Source: an uncultured Alistipes sp. (GTDB lineage: Bacteria > Bacteroidota > Bacteroidia > Bacteroidales > Rikenellaceae). From it: 64,000 nt of DNA. Within the stretch, counting starts at the first letter, position 1; each line of letters opens with the position of its first letter. The notes below the pieces were generated by a model, which searched no databases, was not told where the DNA came from, and was given only the letters and a program-made list of their open reading frames with translations. The DNA is taken from assembly GCA_910583985.1 (NCBI GenBank), contig CAJTYA010000002.1:1-64000 (forward strand), in the 5' to 3' direction. This document shows positions 28,020 to 37,177 of this stretch, one piece after another. The translations under genes and the position numbers were made by a program.

Positions 28020-28645
28020 GTTTCCTGTCTTTTGCTCGCTCTCTTCCGTTGGGCCCTTGTTCCGTTCGGTCGGGGCGACCGGGACGTTTTTTCATGCACG
28101 GGATTTATACGCTTCGATATGCCTGCGAGAAACGGGATGGTCGAACGGTTTGTCTCCGTATGCCGGGCGTCGGATGCCGGGACCGAGCGGAAAAGGACGG
28201 TCAAGGAGTGCCGCCGCCAAATGCACGTTCGATTCTTGGGTGTGTTTCCCTGTCCGTATCGGCTGCGTCTTGCCGGCATGCGTCCCCGTGGCAAGCGGAA
28301 CTGCCGTAGTCGCCGTGACGGTTCGCCGAGAGCAGTGCCGGAGGGCGATTTCATAATGCAGGACGAAAGAACCGGCCATGCGGAACCTTCGTTTGCCTCG
28401 GACTTGTGCGGCGGGCAGGAGGGGATTCGTGGCGTATGCGTTTTTCCGACTCGTTCGGCAGGAGACGCATCGCCCTTTCGGTCGGAAACAAAAGAAAACC
28501 GAAGCGGGAAGCGGTCCGGTCTGCGAACGACGATCCTTCCGGGGATATCTGTCGGGAACTATTCCGTTATGACAGAAATATCTTCGGCCGGAGCGGCGGC
28601 ATGACCTTCGAGACGAAGGGGGAAAGACGACCGGGGCTTACCGGG
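28020..28645. other. Gene-poor spacer
   Basis: Between the tRNA terminator and the end of the minus-strand signalling gene I see only overlapping Arg-rich ORFs without recognisable products, and no repeat or RNA structure. Confidence 0.55.
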
Positions 28646-29758
28646 TCAGGCCCGTTTCGGAACGGCGAAAACGAATGTAGTTCCCGTCGCTTCGGATTCG
28701 AAGTGCAGGGTGCCTGCGTTTTGTGCGATGAAATCCCGACTTACGGACAGGGACGATTCTTCTTCGGTCATGTTGTCGAGGGGGGCGTCCGAGGCGAGGA
28801 CCCGTTCGGTGCGGAGGCGCTCCTGTTCCGTCATGCCGGGGCCGTTGTCGTGGATGCGGACGAGGACGAGCGGTTCGTCATCCTCTATCGTGACGGTGAT
28901 TTCGCCGTTCGTACCGCAGCGCTGAATGGCATTGGCGAGCAGATGCCTCGTCACGAGTCGGATCATGCCGGCGTCGGCGAACGCTTCGACGGTGCCGGAC
29001 GTGTCGGCATGAAGACGGATGTCGCCGAGTTCGAAAGCCGTGCCGAGAATGGAAAGGGCTTCGTCGATCGTGCGGCTCAGATCGATGGTTTTCCGGATGG
29101 CTTCGAGTTTACCCTTCTGGTTTCGAGCCCTGTCGAACAGCGTGTCCAGCAGGTCGACGATTTTCCGTGTCGTCTCCCGGACGGAGAAAAGGGAATCGCG
29201 CAGCTCGTCGTCGGGCATTCCGATCGCGTTTTCGATCCGTTCGAGCGCATTCTTGACCGAGTCGAGCGGAAAGTGGAGGTCGCGGGCGACAACGGAAAAC
29301 AGGATGTTCTGTTCCCGCACGATGTCGTGGAGCCGCTCTTTCTGGCGTTGGATGATCCGTCTGGCCGCGACTCTGGAAATCTGGTGGGAGATGCGGATGG
29401 CGATTTCTTCGCGGTTGAAAGGTTTCGAGATGAAATCGCAGGCTCCGACGTTGAATCCTTTGACGATGTCCTGCGATCCGTTGAGTGCCGAAATGAAGAT
29501 GATCGGTATGTGACGCGTGGCGGGATCGGCTTTCAGAATACGGGCCACTTCGAAACCGTCCATTCCCGGCATCATGATGTCGAGCAGAATCAGATCGGGT
29601 TTGTCTTGTTCGATGGCCGCGAGTGCCGCCGGGCCGTTGTTCGCCGTGATGATTTCGTAACGTTCTCTCGACAGTTGGGTTTGCAGCAACATGACGTTGG
29701 TGGGAACGTCGTCGACGATGAGCAGTTTGTACTCGGACGGATTGACTTGTATATCCAT
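28646..29758 (-). CDS. Response-regulator receiver fused to a degenerate histidine-kinase module
   Basis: A cytoplasmic signalling protein of 370 residues. Residues 8-125 form a CheY-like receiver: acidic pair in LLIVDDVP, phosphoacceptor Asp in LILLDIMMPGMDGFE, Ser in IFISALN, Lys in FISKPFN. A coiled-coil region and a HisKA/HATPase-like part follow. The H-box reads VVARDLHFPLDS, where Bacteroidetes kinases usually have IAHDLRSP, so the phosphorylated His is replaced by Arg. The N-box (LLANAIQR) and G1 box (DNGPGM) remain, but the GLGL box is missing (EEESSLSVSRDF). It is therefore probably not an autophosphorylating kinase. The start ATG 29758 is chosen because the receiver begins right after it and the longer frame reaches the promoter. 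It is a lone gene. Confidence 0.87.
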   Translation of the reverse strand: MDIQVNPSEYKLLIVDDVPTNVMLLQTQLSRERYEIITANNGPAALAAIEQDKPDLILLDIMMPGMDGFEVARILKADPATRHIPIIFISALNGSQDIVKGFNVGACDFISKPFNREEIAIRISHQISRVAARRIIQRQKERLHDIVREQNILFSVVARDLHFPLDSVKNALERIENAIGMPDDELRDSLFSVRETTRKIVDLLDTLFDRARNQKGKLEAIRKTIDLSRTIDEALSILGTAFELGDIRLHADTSGTVEAFADAGMIRLVTRHLLANAIQRCGTNGEITVTIEDDEPLVLVRIHDNGPGMTEQERLRTERVLASDAPLDNMTEEESSLSVSRDFIAQNAGTLHFESEATGTTFVFAVPKRA

Positions 29759-29863
29759 GTTCGGTGTCAGTAATGTTTCGGGCCTTTCACGGAGTCGTAT
29801 GCCTTCCGGTCCGATGGGGAAGCAAAACGGCATCCGTTTTCGAAATATGCCGCTTTTCGAATA

Positions 29864-29871
29864 CAAATATA
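29864..29871 (-). promoter_or_regulatory. -7 element for the receiver gene
   Basis: On the minus strand this reads TATATTTG, a perfect TAnnTTTG, with a T-rich stretch in the -33 position. The leader would be about 100 nt. Confidence 0.55.
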
Positions 29872-29937
29872 GAATATATTCGATGAAAAAAGAATAAAAT
29901 CAGGCTTAGAGATCGCGATTCTTTGTGATAAATATAT

Positions 29938-29976
29938 AAAAAACGGACCGGCAATCGTAAAAACAATTGCCGGTCC
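29938..29976 (-). terminator. Terminator of secDF (works in both directions)
   Basis: An 11-bp stem (29945-29955 with 29966-29976, GGACCGGCAAT and complement) is followed on the minus strand by GTTTTTT. T-rich sequence on the other side makes it symmetric. Confidence 0.85.
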
Positions 29977-30004
29977 TTCTTATTTTTTTAACAATCGAAA
30001 GAAA

Positions 30005-33000
30005 CTATGCCTTGGCGTCTTTCGTGTTTTTGCGACGAATCAGGTCGTATGCGATCGGCGTAGCCGTGAAGACCGTCGAATAGGTACTGATGATGACCCC
30101 GAAGAGCAGGGCGAACACGAATCCGCGGATCACTTCGCCGCCGAACAGGAAGATGGCCAGCAGGACGACCAGCGTCGTGCCGGAGGTGTTGATGGTACGG
30201 CTCAGGGTCGAGTTGATGGCGTTGTTGATGTTCTCCTTGATGTTCCGTTTGGGGTAGAGCGTCTGGTATTCGCGGATACGGTCGAAGATCACCACCTTGT
30301 CGTTGATCGAGTAACCGATGATCGTCAGGATGGCGGCGATGAACGACTGGTCGACTTCGAGGTTGAAGGGCAGGACGCCGTGCAGCAGCGAGAACAAACC
30401 GATGGTGAAGATCGCATCGAGGGCCAGCGACACCACGCTGCCGATACCCCACTGCCAGCGTTTGAACCGGACGATGATGTAGAGGGCGATCGCGATGAGG
30501 CTGAACAGGACGGCGATGACCGAATTGACTTTGATGTCGTGGGCCACGCTGGGACCGACCTTGTCCGAGCTGATGATGCCGACGGGGTTCTGGGCCGTCG
30601 TGACGAATTCGGCTTCGGTGAGCGGCTGGGCCATCAGCGGAGAGAGTGCCTTGTAGAGCATGGCGTCGATTTCGCCCGTCACGTTGTCGCCTTCGTCGTC
30701 GTATTTGTACTGCGTGACGATGCGCATCTGGTTTTCGGGACCGTACTGCTTCACTTCGTAGCTGCTGTTGGCGTCGTCGAAGACGGTGCTGAGCGCTTCG
30801 CGGACTTCGGTGGCGGTTACGTCGCGGTCGAAACGAACCACGTAGGCACGGCCTCCGGAGAAGTCGACGCCGTAGTTGAGACCGCGCACAGCCAGCGAAC
30901 CGATGGTGAGGAGCAGCATGGCGGCCGAAAGGATATAGGTGGTCTTGCGCTTGTCGATGAAGTTGAATTTCGTGTTGGCGAGGAAGTTTTCGGTGAACCG
31001 GTTCGAGAAGGTGATCTTCTTTTCGCGGTCGAGCATGCCGACGAAAATCAGGCGGGTAATCAGAATGGCGGTGAACAGTGAAGTAATGATACCGATGATG
31101 AGCGTCGTGGCGAAGCCCTGTACGGGGCCCGTACCGAAGATGAACAGCACGATACCGGTGATGAGCGTCGTGACATTACCGTCGATGATGGCCGACATGG
31201 CGTTCTTGTACCCTTCGGTCACCGAAAGGCTCAGTCCCTTGCCCATGCGCAGCTCTTCCTTGATGCGCTCGTAGATGATGACGTTCGCGTCGACGGCCAT
31301 ACCCATCGTTAGCACGATACCGGCGATACCGGGCAGCGTCAGTACGGCACCGAACGACACCAGTACGCCGAACAGGAAGAACAGGTTGCATATCAGCGCG
31401 ATGCTTGCTACGATACCGGCCTTGTTGTAGTAGAAGATCATGTAGAGGAGCACCAGCACGAAAGCCAGAATGAACGACATCATACCGGCGGTGATGGATT
31501 CCTGACCCAGCGAGGGGCCTACGACGGTGTCCTGCGTGATGCGGGCGGGAGCGGGCAGCTTGCCCGACTTGAGCACGTTGGCCAAGTCGCGGGCTTCGTT
31601 GATGGTGAAGTTGCCGGTGATGGAGGACTGGCCTCCGGAGATTTCGCCTTTGACCACCGGAGCCGAGTAGACGTAGCCGTCGAGGACGATGGCGATGCAT
31701 TGGTCTACGTTGTCAGCCGTCATGCGGGCCCACGTGCGGGCACCGGAGGCGTTCATCGACATCGAGACGCGGGCGCCGGCTCCGTGTTGTTCGTATTCTT
31801 CGCGAGCATCGACCACGGCGCCGCCGTCGAGCGGAGCCTTACCGTCGCGCGTGTTGGCCTTGATGGCGAAGAGTTCGAAGACCGACTCTTTCTGGTCGAT
31901 GGGTTTGACACCCCACATGAGTTTGAGGTCGCGGGGCAGCAGGGCCTTGACCTGCGGAAGGTTCAGGTAGCGGTTCACGGCGGCCGTGTCGAACGACAGG
32001 GCGCGGCCGATGACCGGACCGTTGCCCACGTTGCCGTTCTGGTCGGCCACGGGGCTCAGTTTGGCGAAAAGCGGGAAACGGGCGGCCAGTGCGGCGTCGT
32101 CCGTTGCGGCATCGGGTTGCAGGCTGTCGAGCTTGGCGATCAGCGACGCGTCTTCGGCCGCAGCTTCTACGGCGGCTTCGGCATCCACGGCCGCAATGGC
32201 CGCTGCCGTCGTGTCGACCGCACCGCTGCGTCCGGCCTCTTCGAGGTCTTTGATGACCTGATTGGCCTGAACGAGCGCCGGATAGATTTCTTCGTTATTG
32301 TACGTGAGCCAGAATTCGAGGCTGGCGGTTCCCTGCAACAGCTTGCGGACGCGTTCGGGCTCTTTGACACCCGGCAGCTCGACCAGAATACGGCCCGAAT
32401 TTTCGAGACGCTGGATGTTGGGCTGCGTCACGCCGAAGCGGTCGATACGGCTGCGGAGCACTTTGAACGAGTTCTCGATCGCCCCGTCGGCCTGTTCGCG
32501 CAGGATCTTGATGACCTCGGCGTTCGTGCTGTTGGGGGTGATCTGTTCGCGCAGTTCGGGCGTGTTGAAGATGTGGCTCAGCCGTCCGCCCCCGGAGACT
32601 CTTTCGTAGGCTTCGGAGAACAGCGTGATATAATCGCTCGTGCTGTTTTTCTGGGCTTCGCGGGCTTCGACGAGGGCCTGATTGAAGACGGGGTCCTTGC
32701 TGTCGTTGGACAGGGCGCGCAACACGTCTTCGACCGAGATTTCGAGCATCACGTTCATCCCGCCGCGCAGGTCGAGACCGAGGTTGATCTCTTTTTCCTT
32801 GCACTCTTTGTAGTTGAACTTGATGAAACCGAGGTTGTAGACCGTCTCGGCCTTGACCGAATCCAGATAGTTCTGTTCCTTGACGGCATCGCCGGCCGCG
32901 TACTCGGCCGCCTTCTTTTCGACACGTTGCGTGACGAATGTAAACGAAAGCTGGTAGGCACAAGCGATCGCGAGCGCGATGGCCAACAGCTTCAGTGCAC

Positions 33001-33013
33001 CTTTGTTCTGCAT
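30005..33013 (-). CDS. secDF: Fused protein translocase subunit SecDF
   Basis: An inner-membrane subunit of 1002 residues that uses the proton gradient to help the Sec translocon export proteins. SecD and SecF are fused, as in many Bacteroidetes. The SecD half starts with one membrane helix, then LGLDLRGGMNVML near residue 78, a large periplasmic P1 domain, and a membrane block containing MGMAVDANVIIYERIKEEL (about residue 580). The SecF half begins near residue 690 with its own first helix, GLNYGVDFSGG, and a second block with IGYSINDKVVIFDRIRE. A low-complexity Ala/Glu insertion lies near residues 245-275. It is a single gene with promoter and terminator, divergent from the MscS gene. Confidence 0.96.
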   Translation of the reverse strand: MQNKGALKLLAIALAIACAYQLSFTFVTQRVEKKAAEYAAGDAVKEQNYLDSVKAETVYNLGFIKFNYKECKEKEINLGLDLRGGMNVMLEISVEDVLRALSNDSKDPVFNQALVEAREAQKNSTSDYITLFSEAYERVSGGGRLSHIFNTPELREQITPNSTNAEVIKILREQADGAIENSFKVLRSRIDRFGVTQPNIQRLENSGRILVELPGVKEPERVRKLLQGTASLEFWLTYNNEEIYPALVQANQVIKDLEEAGRSGAVDTTAAAIAAVDAEAAVEAAAEDASLIAKLDSLQPDAATDDAALAARFPLFAKLSPVADQNGNVGNGPVIGRALSFDTAAVNRYLNLPQVKALLPRDLKLMWGVKPIDQKESVFELFAIKANTRDGKAPLDGGAVVDAREEYEQHGAGARVSMSMNASGARTWARMTADNVDQCIAIVLDGYVYSAPVVKGEISGGQSSITGNFTINEARDLANVLKSGKLPAPARITQDTVVGPSLGQESITAGMMSFILAFVLVLLYMIFYYNKAGIVASIALICNLFFLFGVLVSFGAVLTLPGIAGIVLTMGMAVDANVIIYERIKEELRMGKGLSLSVTEGYKNAMSAIIDGNVTTLITGIVLFIFGTGPVQGFATTLIIGIITSLFTAILITRLIFVGMLDREKKITFSNRFTENFLANTKFNFIDKRKTTYILSAAMLLLTIGSLAVRGLNYGVDFSGGRAYVVRFDRDVTATEVREALSTVFDDANSSYEVKQYGPENQMRIVTQYKYDDEGDNVTGEIDAMLYKALSPLMAQPLTEAEFVTTAQNPVGIISSDKVGPSVAHDIKVNSVIAVLFSLIAIALYIIVRFKRWQWGIGSVVSLALDAIFTIGLFSLLHGVLPFNLEVDQSFIAAILTIIGYSINDKVVIFDRIREYQTLYPKRNIKENINNAINSTLSRTINTSGTTLVVLLAIFLFGGEVIRGFVFALLFGVIISTYSTVFTATPIAYDLIRRKNTKDAKA

Positions 33014-33082
33014 GTTGATTTAGGTTAATTATTTTATTTCGAATGATTTCGAACCGATCTGCGATTCACGCAGTTTGAATCG

Positions 33083-33113
33083 CAAACTTACACAATTTTT
33101 CGCTAAATACAAC
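33083..33113 (-). promoter_or_regulatory. Promoter of secDF
   Basis: On the minus strand GTTG (33110-33113) lies 19 nt before TAAGTTTG (33083-33090), a perfect TAnnTTTG. An 8-bp inverted repeat, GCGATTCA/TGAATCGC at 33061-33083, spans the expected start of transcription. Confidence 0.65.
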
Positions 33114-33175
33114 ATATCGTCAGGCCGAACCGTTAATTTTGTCGTGATGCTCTGGCATTTTCGGTGCCGAACCGG

Positions 33176-33183
33176 TATCTTTG
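33176..33183 (+). promoter_or_regulatory. -7 element for the MscS gene
   Basis: TATCTTTG is a perfect TAnnTTTG. The leader would be about 105 nt and contains a G9 run at 33213-33221. No clear -33 element is visible. Confidence 0.5.
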
Positions 33184-33295
33184 CCGGGAACCGCCCGCCG
33201 GTCCGCTCCGACGGGGGGGGGAGGGGGCCGGAGAAGAATGCGGCGGCGCACGTCTGTGCCGCCGCCGGCCGGGGCGGGAAAACGACTGAAATCCG

Positions 33296-34552
33296 ATGGA
33301 ACAGACTTACGGGGACAAATTTTTTCTGCTCCGGATGCTCGAAGAGCATCTCTCCGGAGCCGGGATGAGCCCAACGCTTTCCAAGGCTCTGGCGCTACTG
33401 ACGGCCTGTCTGCTGCTGGGGCTGCTGGCATGGGTGCTGGACAGGATCGGCACCCGCATCGTGCTGGCGGTCATTCGCAAGGCGGTCAAGAAGACCGAGA
33501 CGCTATGGGACGATTATCTGTTGCAGCGCAAGTTCTTCCCCCGGCTCATCGAGTTCGTTACGGCCGCCCTGCTGATGGCCTCCGTCCATTTGATTTTCAG
33601 GGGGTACGACACCGCGCTCATCGCGGGCATCGAGGTCGTGCTGCGGATTTACATGACCGTCGTGGGGGCGTTGATCGTGGCTTCGGCGCTCAATGCCGTC
33701 AACGACATCTACGACGCCCGTCCGCAGGCGCGGCGCAAGTCGATCCGCGGGTACGTGCAGACGGCCAAAATCGTCGTCTACGTAATTTGCGGCATTCTCA
33801 TCGTTGCCGTCCTCATTCGCCGGGACCCGACGGACCTGCTGCTCGGTTTAGGGGCTTCGGCGGCCTTCGTCTCGTTGGTGTTCAAGGACACGATTTTAGG
33901 GTTCGTCGCCTCGATCCAGCTCTCGGCTCAGGATATGATCCGTCCCGGCGACTGGATCGAAATGCCCTCCAAGGGGGCGGACGGGACCGTCAGCGAAATC
34001 AACGTGAACAGCGTGAAAGTGCGCAACTGGGACAATACGATGACGATGATCCCGATCTATTCGCTCGTGTCGGAGGCGTTCACCAACTGGCGGAACATGG
34101 AGGAGGGTGCCGGGCGGCGTTTCCGGCGTCCGCTGCCCGTCGATGTGACGAGTATCGTCGCGCTGTCGCCGGAACGTGTGGCCGAGATCGCCGCCGACCC
34201 GCTGGTCGCTCCGCTGGCGGCCCGCATGATGGAACTCGACAGTCAGACCAATACGAGTCCGTTCTCGACCAATCTGGGGCTGTTCCGCTGCTATGCGGAA
34301 GCCTACCTGCAACAGCATCCGCACATCGCCCGCGGCATGACGATCCTCGTGCGCTATCTGCCTGTCGTCGAAAACGGGCTGCCGCTCGAACTCTACGCTT
34401 TCACGTCGCAGAAGTCGTTCCCTGTCTACGAACGGGTCGTTGCCGACATGCTCGACCACCTCGTCGCCATGTTGCCCCGTTTCGGTCTGCGCCTCTTCCA
34501 GCGCCCCTCGGCATCCGCGCCGGCTCCGTCGCCGGTTCGGACCGAATCCTGA
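33296..34552 (+). CDS. MscS-family mechanosensitive ion channel
   Basis: An inner-membrane channel of 418 residues that releases solutes on hypo-osmotic shock. Several membrane helices occupy residues 25-175. The pore-lining helix and beta domain are marked by LLLGLGASAAFVSLVFKDT and ILGFVASIQLSAQDMIRPGDWIEMP, followed by GTVSEINVNSVKVRNWDNT, typical of the YbdG/YnaI-like Bacteroidetes members. A C-terminal cytoplasmic domain ends in a Pro/Ala tail. The ATG at 33296 lies just after a GC-rich leader. It is divergent from secDF and convergent with the small HTH gene, sharing a terminator with it. Confidence 0.92.
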   Translation: MEQTYGDKFFLLRMLEEHLSGAGMSPTLSKALALLTACLLLGLLAWVLDRIGTRIVLAVIRKAVKKTETLWDDYLLQRKFFPRLIEFVTAALLMASVHLIFRGYDTALIAGIEVVLRIYMTVVGALIVASALNAVNDIYDARPQARRKSIRGYVQTAKIVVYVICGILIVAVLIRRDPTDLLLGLGASAAFVSLVFKDTILGFVASIQLSAQDMIRPGDWIEMPSKGADGTVSEINVNSVKVRNWDNTMTMIPIYSLVSEAFTNWRNMEEGAGRRFRRPLPVDVTSIVALSPERVAEIAADPLVAPLAARMMELDSQTNTSPFSTNLGLFRCYAEAYLQQHPHIARGMTILVRYLPVVENGLPLELYAFTSQKSFPVYERVVADMLDHLVAMLPRFGLRLFQRPSASAPAPSPVRTES

Positions 34553-34627
34553 GGCGGGGGCCTTTGCGCGGATTCGCGCGTTCGGGATCGAAATGTATGG
34601 CATCGCGTTCGACGGAAGCAGAAAAAA

Positions 34628-34671
34628 GGGAAGGGCGTCCGTTCGCGAAGACGGACGCCCTTCCCTTTTTT
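34628..34671. terminator. Bidirectional terminator between the MscS and HTH genes
   Basis: A perfect 15-bp stem (34628-34642 with 34651-34665) closes an 8-nt loop, with T6 on the right and A6 on the left. It serves both convergent genes. Confidence 0.92.
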
Positions 34672-34689
34672 ATCGTTCCTTGGGGCGGC

Positions 34690-34944
34690 TTATGCCTCGG
34701 CGTGTTGTTCGGCGATGATCCGCATGGCGCATTCGAAGATCGTCGTATCGTCCAGCGTGACGACTCCGCCGTCCGGTCCCTTTTCGAAGTGGATGCCGGC
34801 CGGGCACCCTTCGTCGAAATGTCTTCCGCCGAAATAATTCCGTACGTAATTGACATCCAGATTCAATTCGTCTGCAATGCGCTGCGAACTGCCGCTGGGC
34901 AGTTTGTCCTTGATTCGACGCAGCTCGTTAAATGTGATCACCAT
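34690..34944 (-). CDS. Small conserved helix-turn-helix DNA-binding protein
   Basis: An 84-residue cytoplasmic protein. Residues 5-38 resemble a helix-turn-helix: FNELRRIKDKLPSGSSQRIA followed by DELNLDVNYVRNYFGG. The C-terminal half (GIHFEKGPDGGVVTLDDTT) is strongly reminiscent of a small family found throughout Bacteroidetes and usually annotated only as DNA-binding. It has its own good promoter and shares a terminator with the MscS gene. Targets are unknown; I recall the family from memory, and its function is undefined. Confidence 0.82.
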   Translation of the reverse strand: MVITFNELRRIKDKLPSGSSQRIADELNLDVNYVRNYFGGRHFDEGCPAGIHFEKGPDGGVVTLDDTTIFECAMRIIAEQHAEA

Positions 34945-35013
34945 AGTACCTGAGGTTTAGTTTATATTTGACGAAACTCGGCAATTTCCTCCCTCGTTGC
35001 ATCCGTTCAGTTC

Positions 35014-35044
35014 TAAAGGTAGAAAAAATAAAAATCAAATCAAA
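35014..35044 (-). promoter_or_regulatory. Promoter of the small HTH gene
   Basis: On the minus strand TTTG (35041-35044) is followed after 19 nt by TACCTTTA (35014-35021), matching seven of the eight -7 positions. The leader would be about 60 nt. Confidence 0.65.
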
Positions 35045-35143
35045 GCGATCGTTCCGGAAATTTTATAAAACGGACTTTTTATCGCGTCGGGGTCGGACGA
35101 AATGTCAGTCGGGAGTGTCATTGTGACCGGTTCGGGAAGCGCT

Positions 35144-35198
35144 TTGGCAGAATGGGGCGTAAAATCGTCCGTTCGGGCCGCTTGGCATAATGATTGAA
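35144..35198 (+). promoter_or_regulatory. Candidate regulatory motifs upstream of dnaK
   Basis: TTGGCAGAATG (35144-35154) and TTGGCATAATG (35182-35192) are near-identical and start 38 nt apart. The second continues to TTGAA, giving GG and TG at sigma-54-like -24/-12 spacing, but the key -12 C is missing. Treat this as a possible heat-shock or alternative-sigma element only. Confidence 0.25.
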
Positions 35199-35254
35199 GA
35201 TTTTCCGGCCGAAATCATTCGAAACAAAAACGAATTAAAAAAGATACAGGAATT

Positions 35255-37177
35255 ATGGGAAAAATCATTGGCATCGACCTCGGCACGACGAATTCATGCG
35301 TGGCCGTCATGGAAGGCAACGAACCGGTTGTGATACCCAACAGCGAAGGACGGCGCACGACGCCCTCCATCGTGGCTTTTGCGGACAACAACGAACGCAA
35401 GGTGGGCGATCCGGCCAAACGGCAGGCTATCACCAACCCCAAACGCACCATCACGTCGATCAAACGTTTCATGGGCGAGACCTACGACAAGGTGGGCAAG
35501 GACATCGAGCGGGCGGCCTATACCGTCGTGCGCGGCGACAACAACACGCCCCGCATCGACATCGACGGACGGCTCTACACGCCGCAGGAAATCTCGGCCA
35601 TCATCCTCCAGAAGATGAAGAAAACGGCCGAAGACTACCTCGGCACCGAAGTGTCGGAAGCCGTCATCACCGTGCCGGCCTACTTCTCCGACTCGCAGCG
35701 TCAGGCCACTAAGGAAGCGGGCGAAATCGCCGGACTGAAGGTGCGCCGGATCATCAACGAGCCGACCGCCGCAGCGCTGGCCTACGGGCTCGACAAGGCC
35801 GACAAGGACATGAAGATCGCCGTATACGACCTCGGCGGCGGTACGTTCGATATTTCGATCCTCGAACTGGGCGACGGCGTCTTCGAAGTGAAATCGACCA
35901 ACGGCGACACGCATCTGGGCGGCGACGACTTCGACCACGTCATTATCGACTGGATGGCCGAAGAGTTCCTCAAACAGCACAATATCGACCTGCGCAAGGA
36001 CCCGATGGCCCTGCAGCGTCTCAAAGAGGCGGCCGAAAAGGCCAAGATCGAACTTTCGAGCTCGACGTCGACGGAAATCAACCTGCCCTATATCATGCCG
36101 GTGGACGGCATTCCGCAGCACTTGGTGCTGACCCTCACGCGGGCCAAGTTCGAACAGTTGGCCGATCATCTGATCCGTGCCACGATCGAACCTTGCAAGA
36201 AGGCGATGGCCGACGCCGGCCTGTCGAACAGCCAGATCGACGAAGTCATTCTGGTGGGCGGTTCGACCCGTATTCCGGCCATCCAGAAGGTGGTCGAAGA
36301 GTTCTTCGGCAAGGCTCCTTCCAAGGGCGTAAACCCGGACGAAGTGGTGGCCATCGGTGCGGCCATTCAGGGCGGCGTGCTGACCGGCGAAGTCAAAGAC
36401 GTGCTGCTGCTGGACGTGACTCCGCTGTCGCTGGGTATCGAGACGATGGGCGGCGTGTTCACCCGTCTGATCGACGCCAACACGACGATCCCCACGCGCA
36501 AGAGCGAAGTCTTCTCGACGGCATCGGACAACCAGCCCTCGGTGGAAATCCACATCCTGCAGGGCGAACGCCAGATGGCGCGCGACAACAAGACGATCGG
36601 CCGCTTCCACCTCGACGGCATTCCCGCCGCACCGCGGGGCGTACCTCAGATCGAAGTGACGTTCGACATCGACGCCAACGGCATTCTGAACGTGTCGGCC
36701 AAGGACAAAGGCACGGGCAAGGAGCAGAAGATCCGCATCGAAGCGTCTTCGGGTCTGACCGAGCAGGAAATCCAGCGCATGCGCGACGAGGCCAAGGCCA
36801 ACGAAGCCAAGGACAAGGAGGAACGCGAACGCGTGGACAAGATCAACGCCGCCGACAGCATGATCTTCTCGACCGAAAAACAGCTCAAAGAGTACGGCGA
36901 CAAGATTTCCGCCGACAAGAAAGGCTCCATCGAGGCGGCGCTGGGCAAGCTCAAGGAGGCTCATAAGGCGCAGAACCTCGGCGACATCGACGCGGCGATG
37001 ACGGAACTCAACAACGCATGGCAGGCCGCTTCGCAGGATATGTACAACGCGCAGCAGCAGGCCGGAGCCCAGAATCCGGGCGCGGGCCAGCAACAGGCCG
37101 GAGCGAATGCCGGCGCCGGCGCCGGCCAGTCCTCGGCCGACAACGTGACGGATGTGGATTTCGAGGAAGTGAAATAG
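35255..37177 (+). CDS. dnaK: Hsp70 chaperone DnaK
   Basis: Cytoplasmic ATP-dependent chaperone of 640 residues, the usual length. The nucleotide-binding domain (1-385) starts IIGIDLGTTNSCVAVMEG and holds AVITVPAYFSDSQRQATKEA, the phosphate loop AVYDLGGGTFDISILE, and GGSTRIPAIQ. The substrate domain follows the linker DVLLLDVTPLSLGIET and contains STASDNQPSVEIHILQGER. The helical lid ends in a Gln/Gly/Ala-rich tail and the conserved VTDVDFEEVK. grpE and dnaJ lie about 2 kb downstream in a separate transcription unit. A strong terminator follows the gene. Confidence 0.98.
   Translation: MGKIIGIDLGTTNSCVAVMEGNEPVVIPNSEGRRTTPSIVAFADNNERKVGDPAKRQAITNPKRTITSIKRFMGETYDKVGKDIERAAYTVVRGDNNTPRIDIDGRLYTPQEISAIILQKMKKTAEDYLGTEVSEAVITVPAYFSDSQRQATKEAGEIAGLKVRRIINEPTAAALAYGLDKADKDMKIAVYDLGGGTFDISILELGDGVFEVKSTNGDTHLGGDDFDHVIIDWMAEEFLKQHNIDLRKDPMALQRLKEAAEKAKIELSSSTSTEINLPYIMPVDGIPQHLVLTLTRAKFEQLADHLIRATIEPCKKAMADAGLSNSQIDEVILVGGSTRIPAIQKVVEEFFGKAPSKGVNPDEVVAIGAAIQGGVLTGEVKDVLLLDVTPLSLGIETMGGVFTRLIDANTTIPTRKSEVFSTASDNQPSVEIHILQGERQMARDNKTIGRFHLDGIPAAPRGVPQIEVTFDIDANGILNVSAKDKGTGKEQKIRIEASSGLTEQEIQRMRDEAKANEAKDKEERERVDKINAADSMIFSTEKQLKEYGDKISADKKGSIEAALGKLKEAHKAQNLGDIDAAMTELNNAWQAASQDMYNAQQQAGAQNPGAGQQQAGANAGAGAGQSSADNVTDVDFEEVK

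Larger units (their letters stand above)
34945..35254. other. Intergenic region between the HTH gene and dnaK
   Basis: This divergent region of 310 bp holds the HTH promoter (35014-35044) and the dnaK upstream region. Two imperfect copies of TTGGCANAATG lie at 35144-35154 and 35182-35192. No CIRCE-type inverted repeat is visible. Confidence 0.6.

Noticed and set aside
35181..35198. A sigma-54 promoter for dnaK
   Set aside because: The GG-to-TG spacing fits, but the -12 element lacks the essential GC, and no enhancer-binding regulator is nearby. It is kept only as a low-confidence motif.
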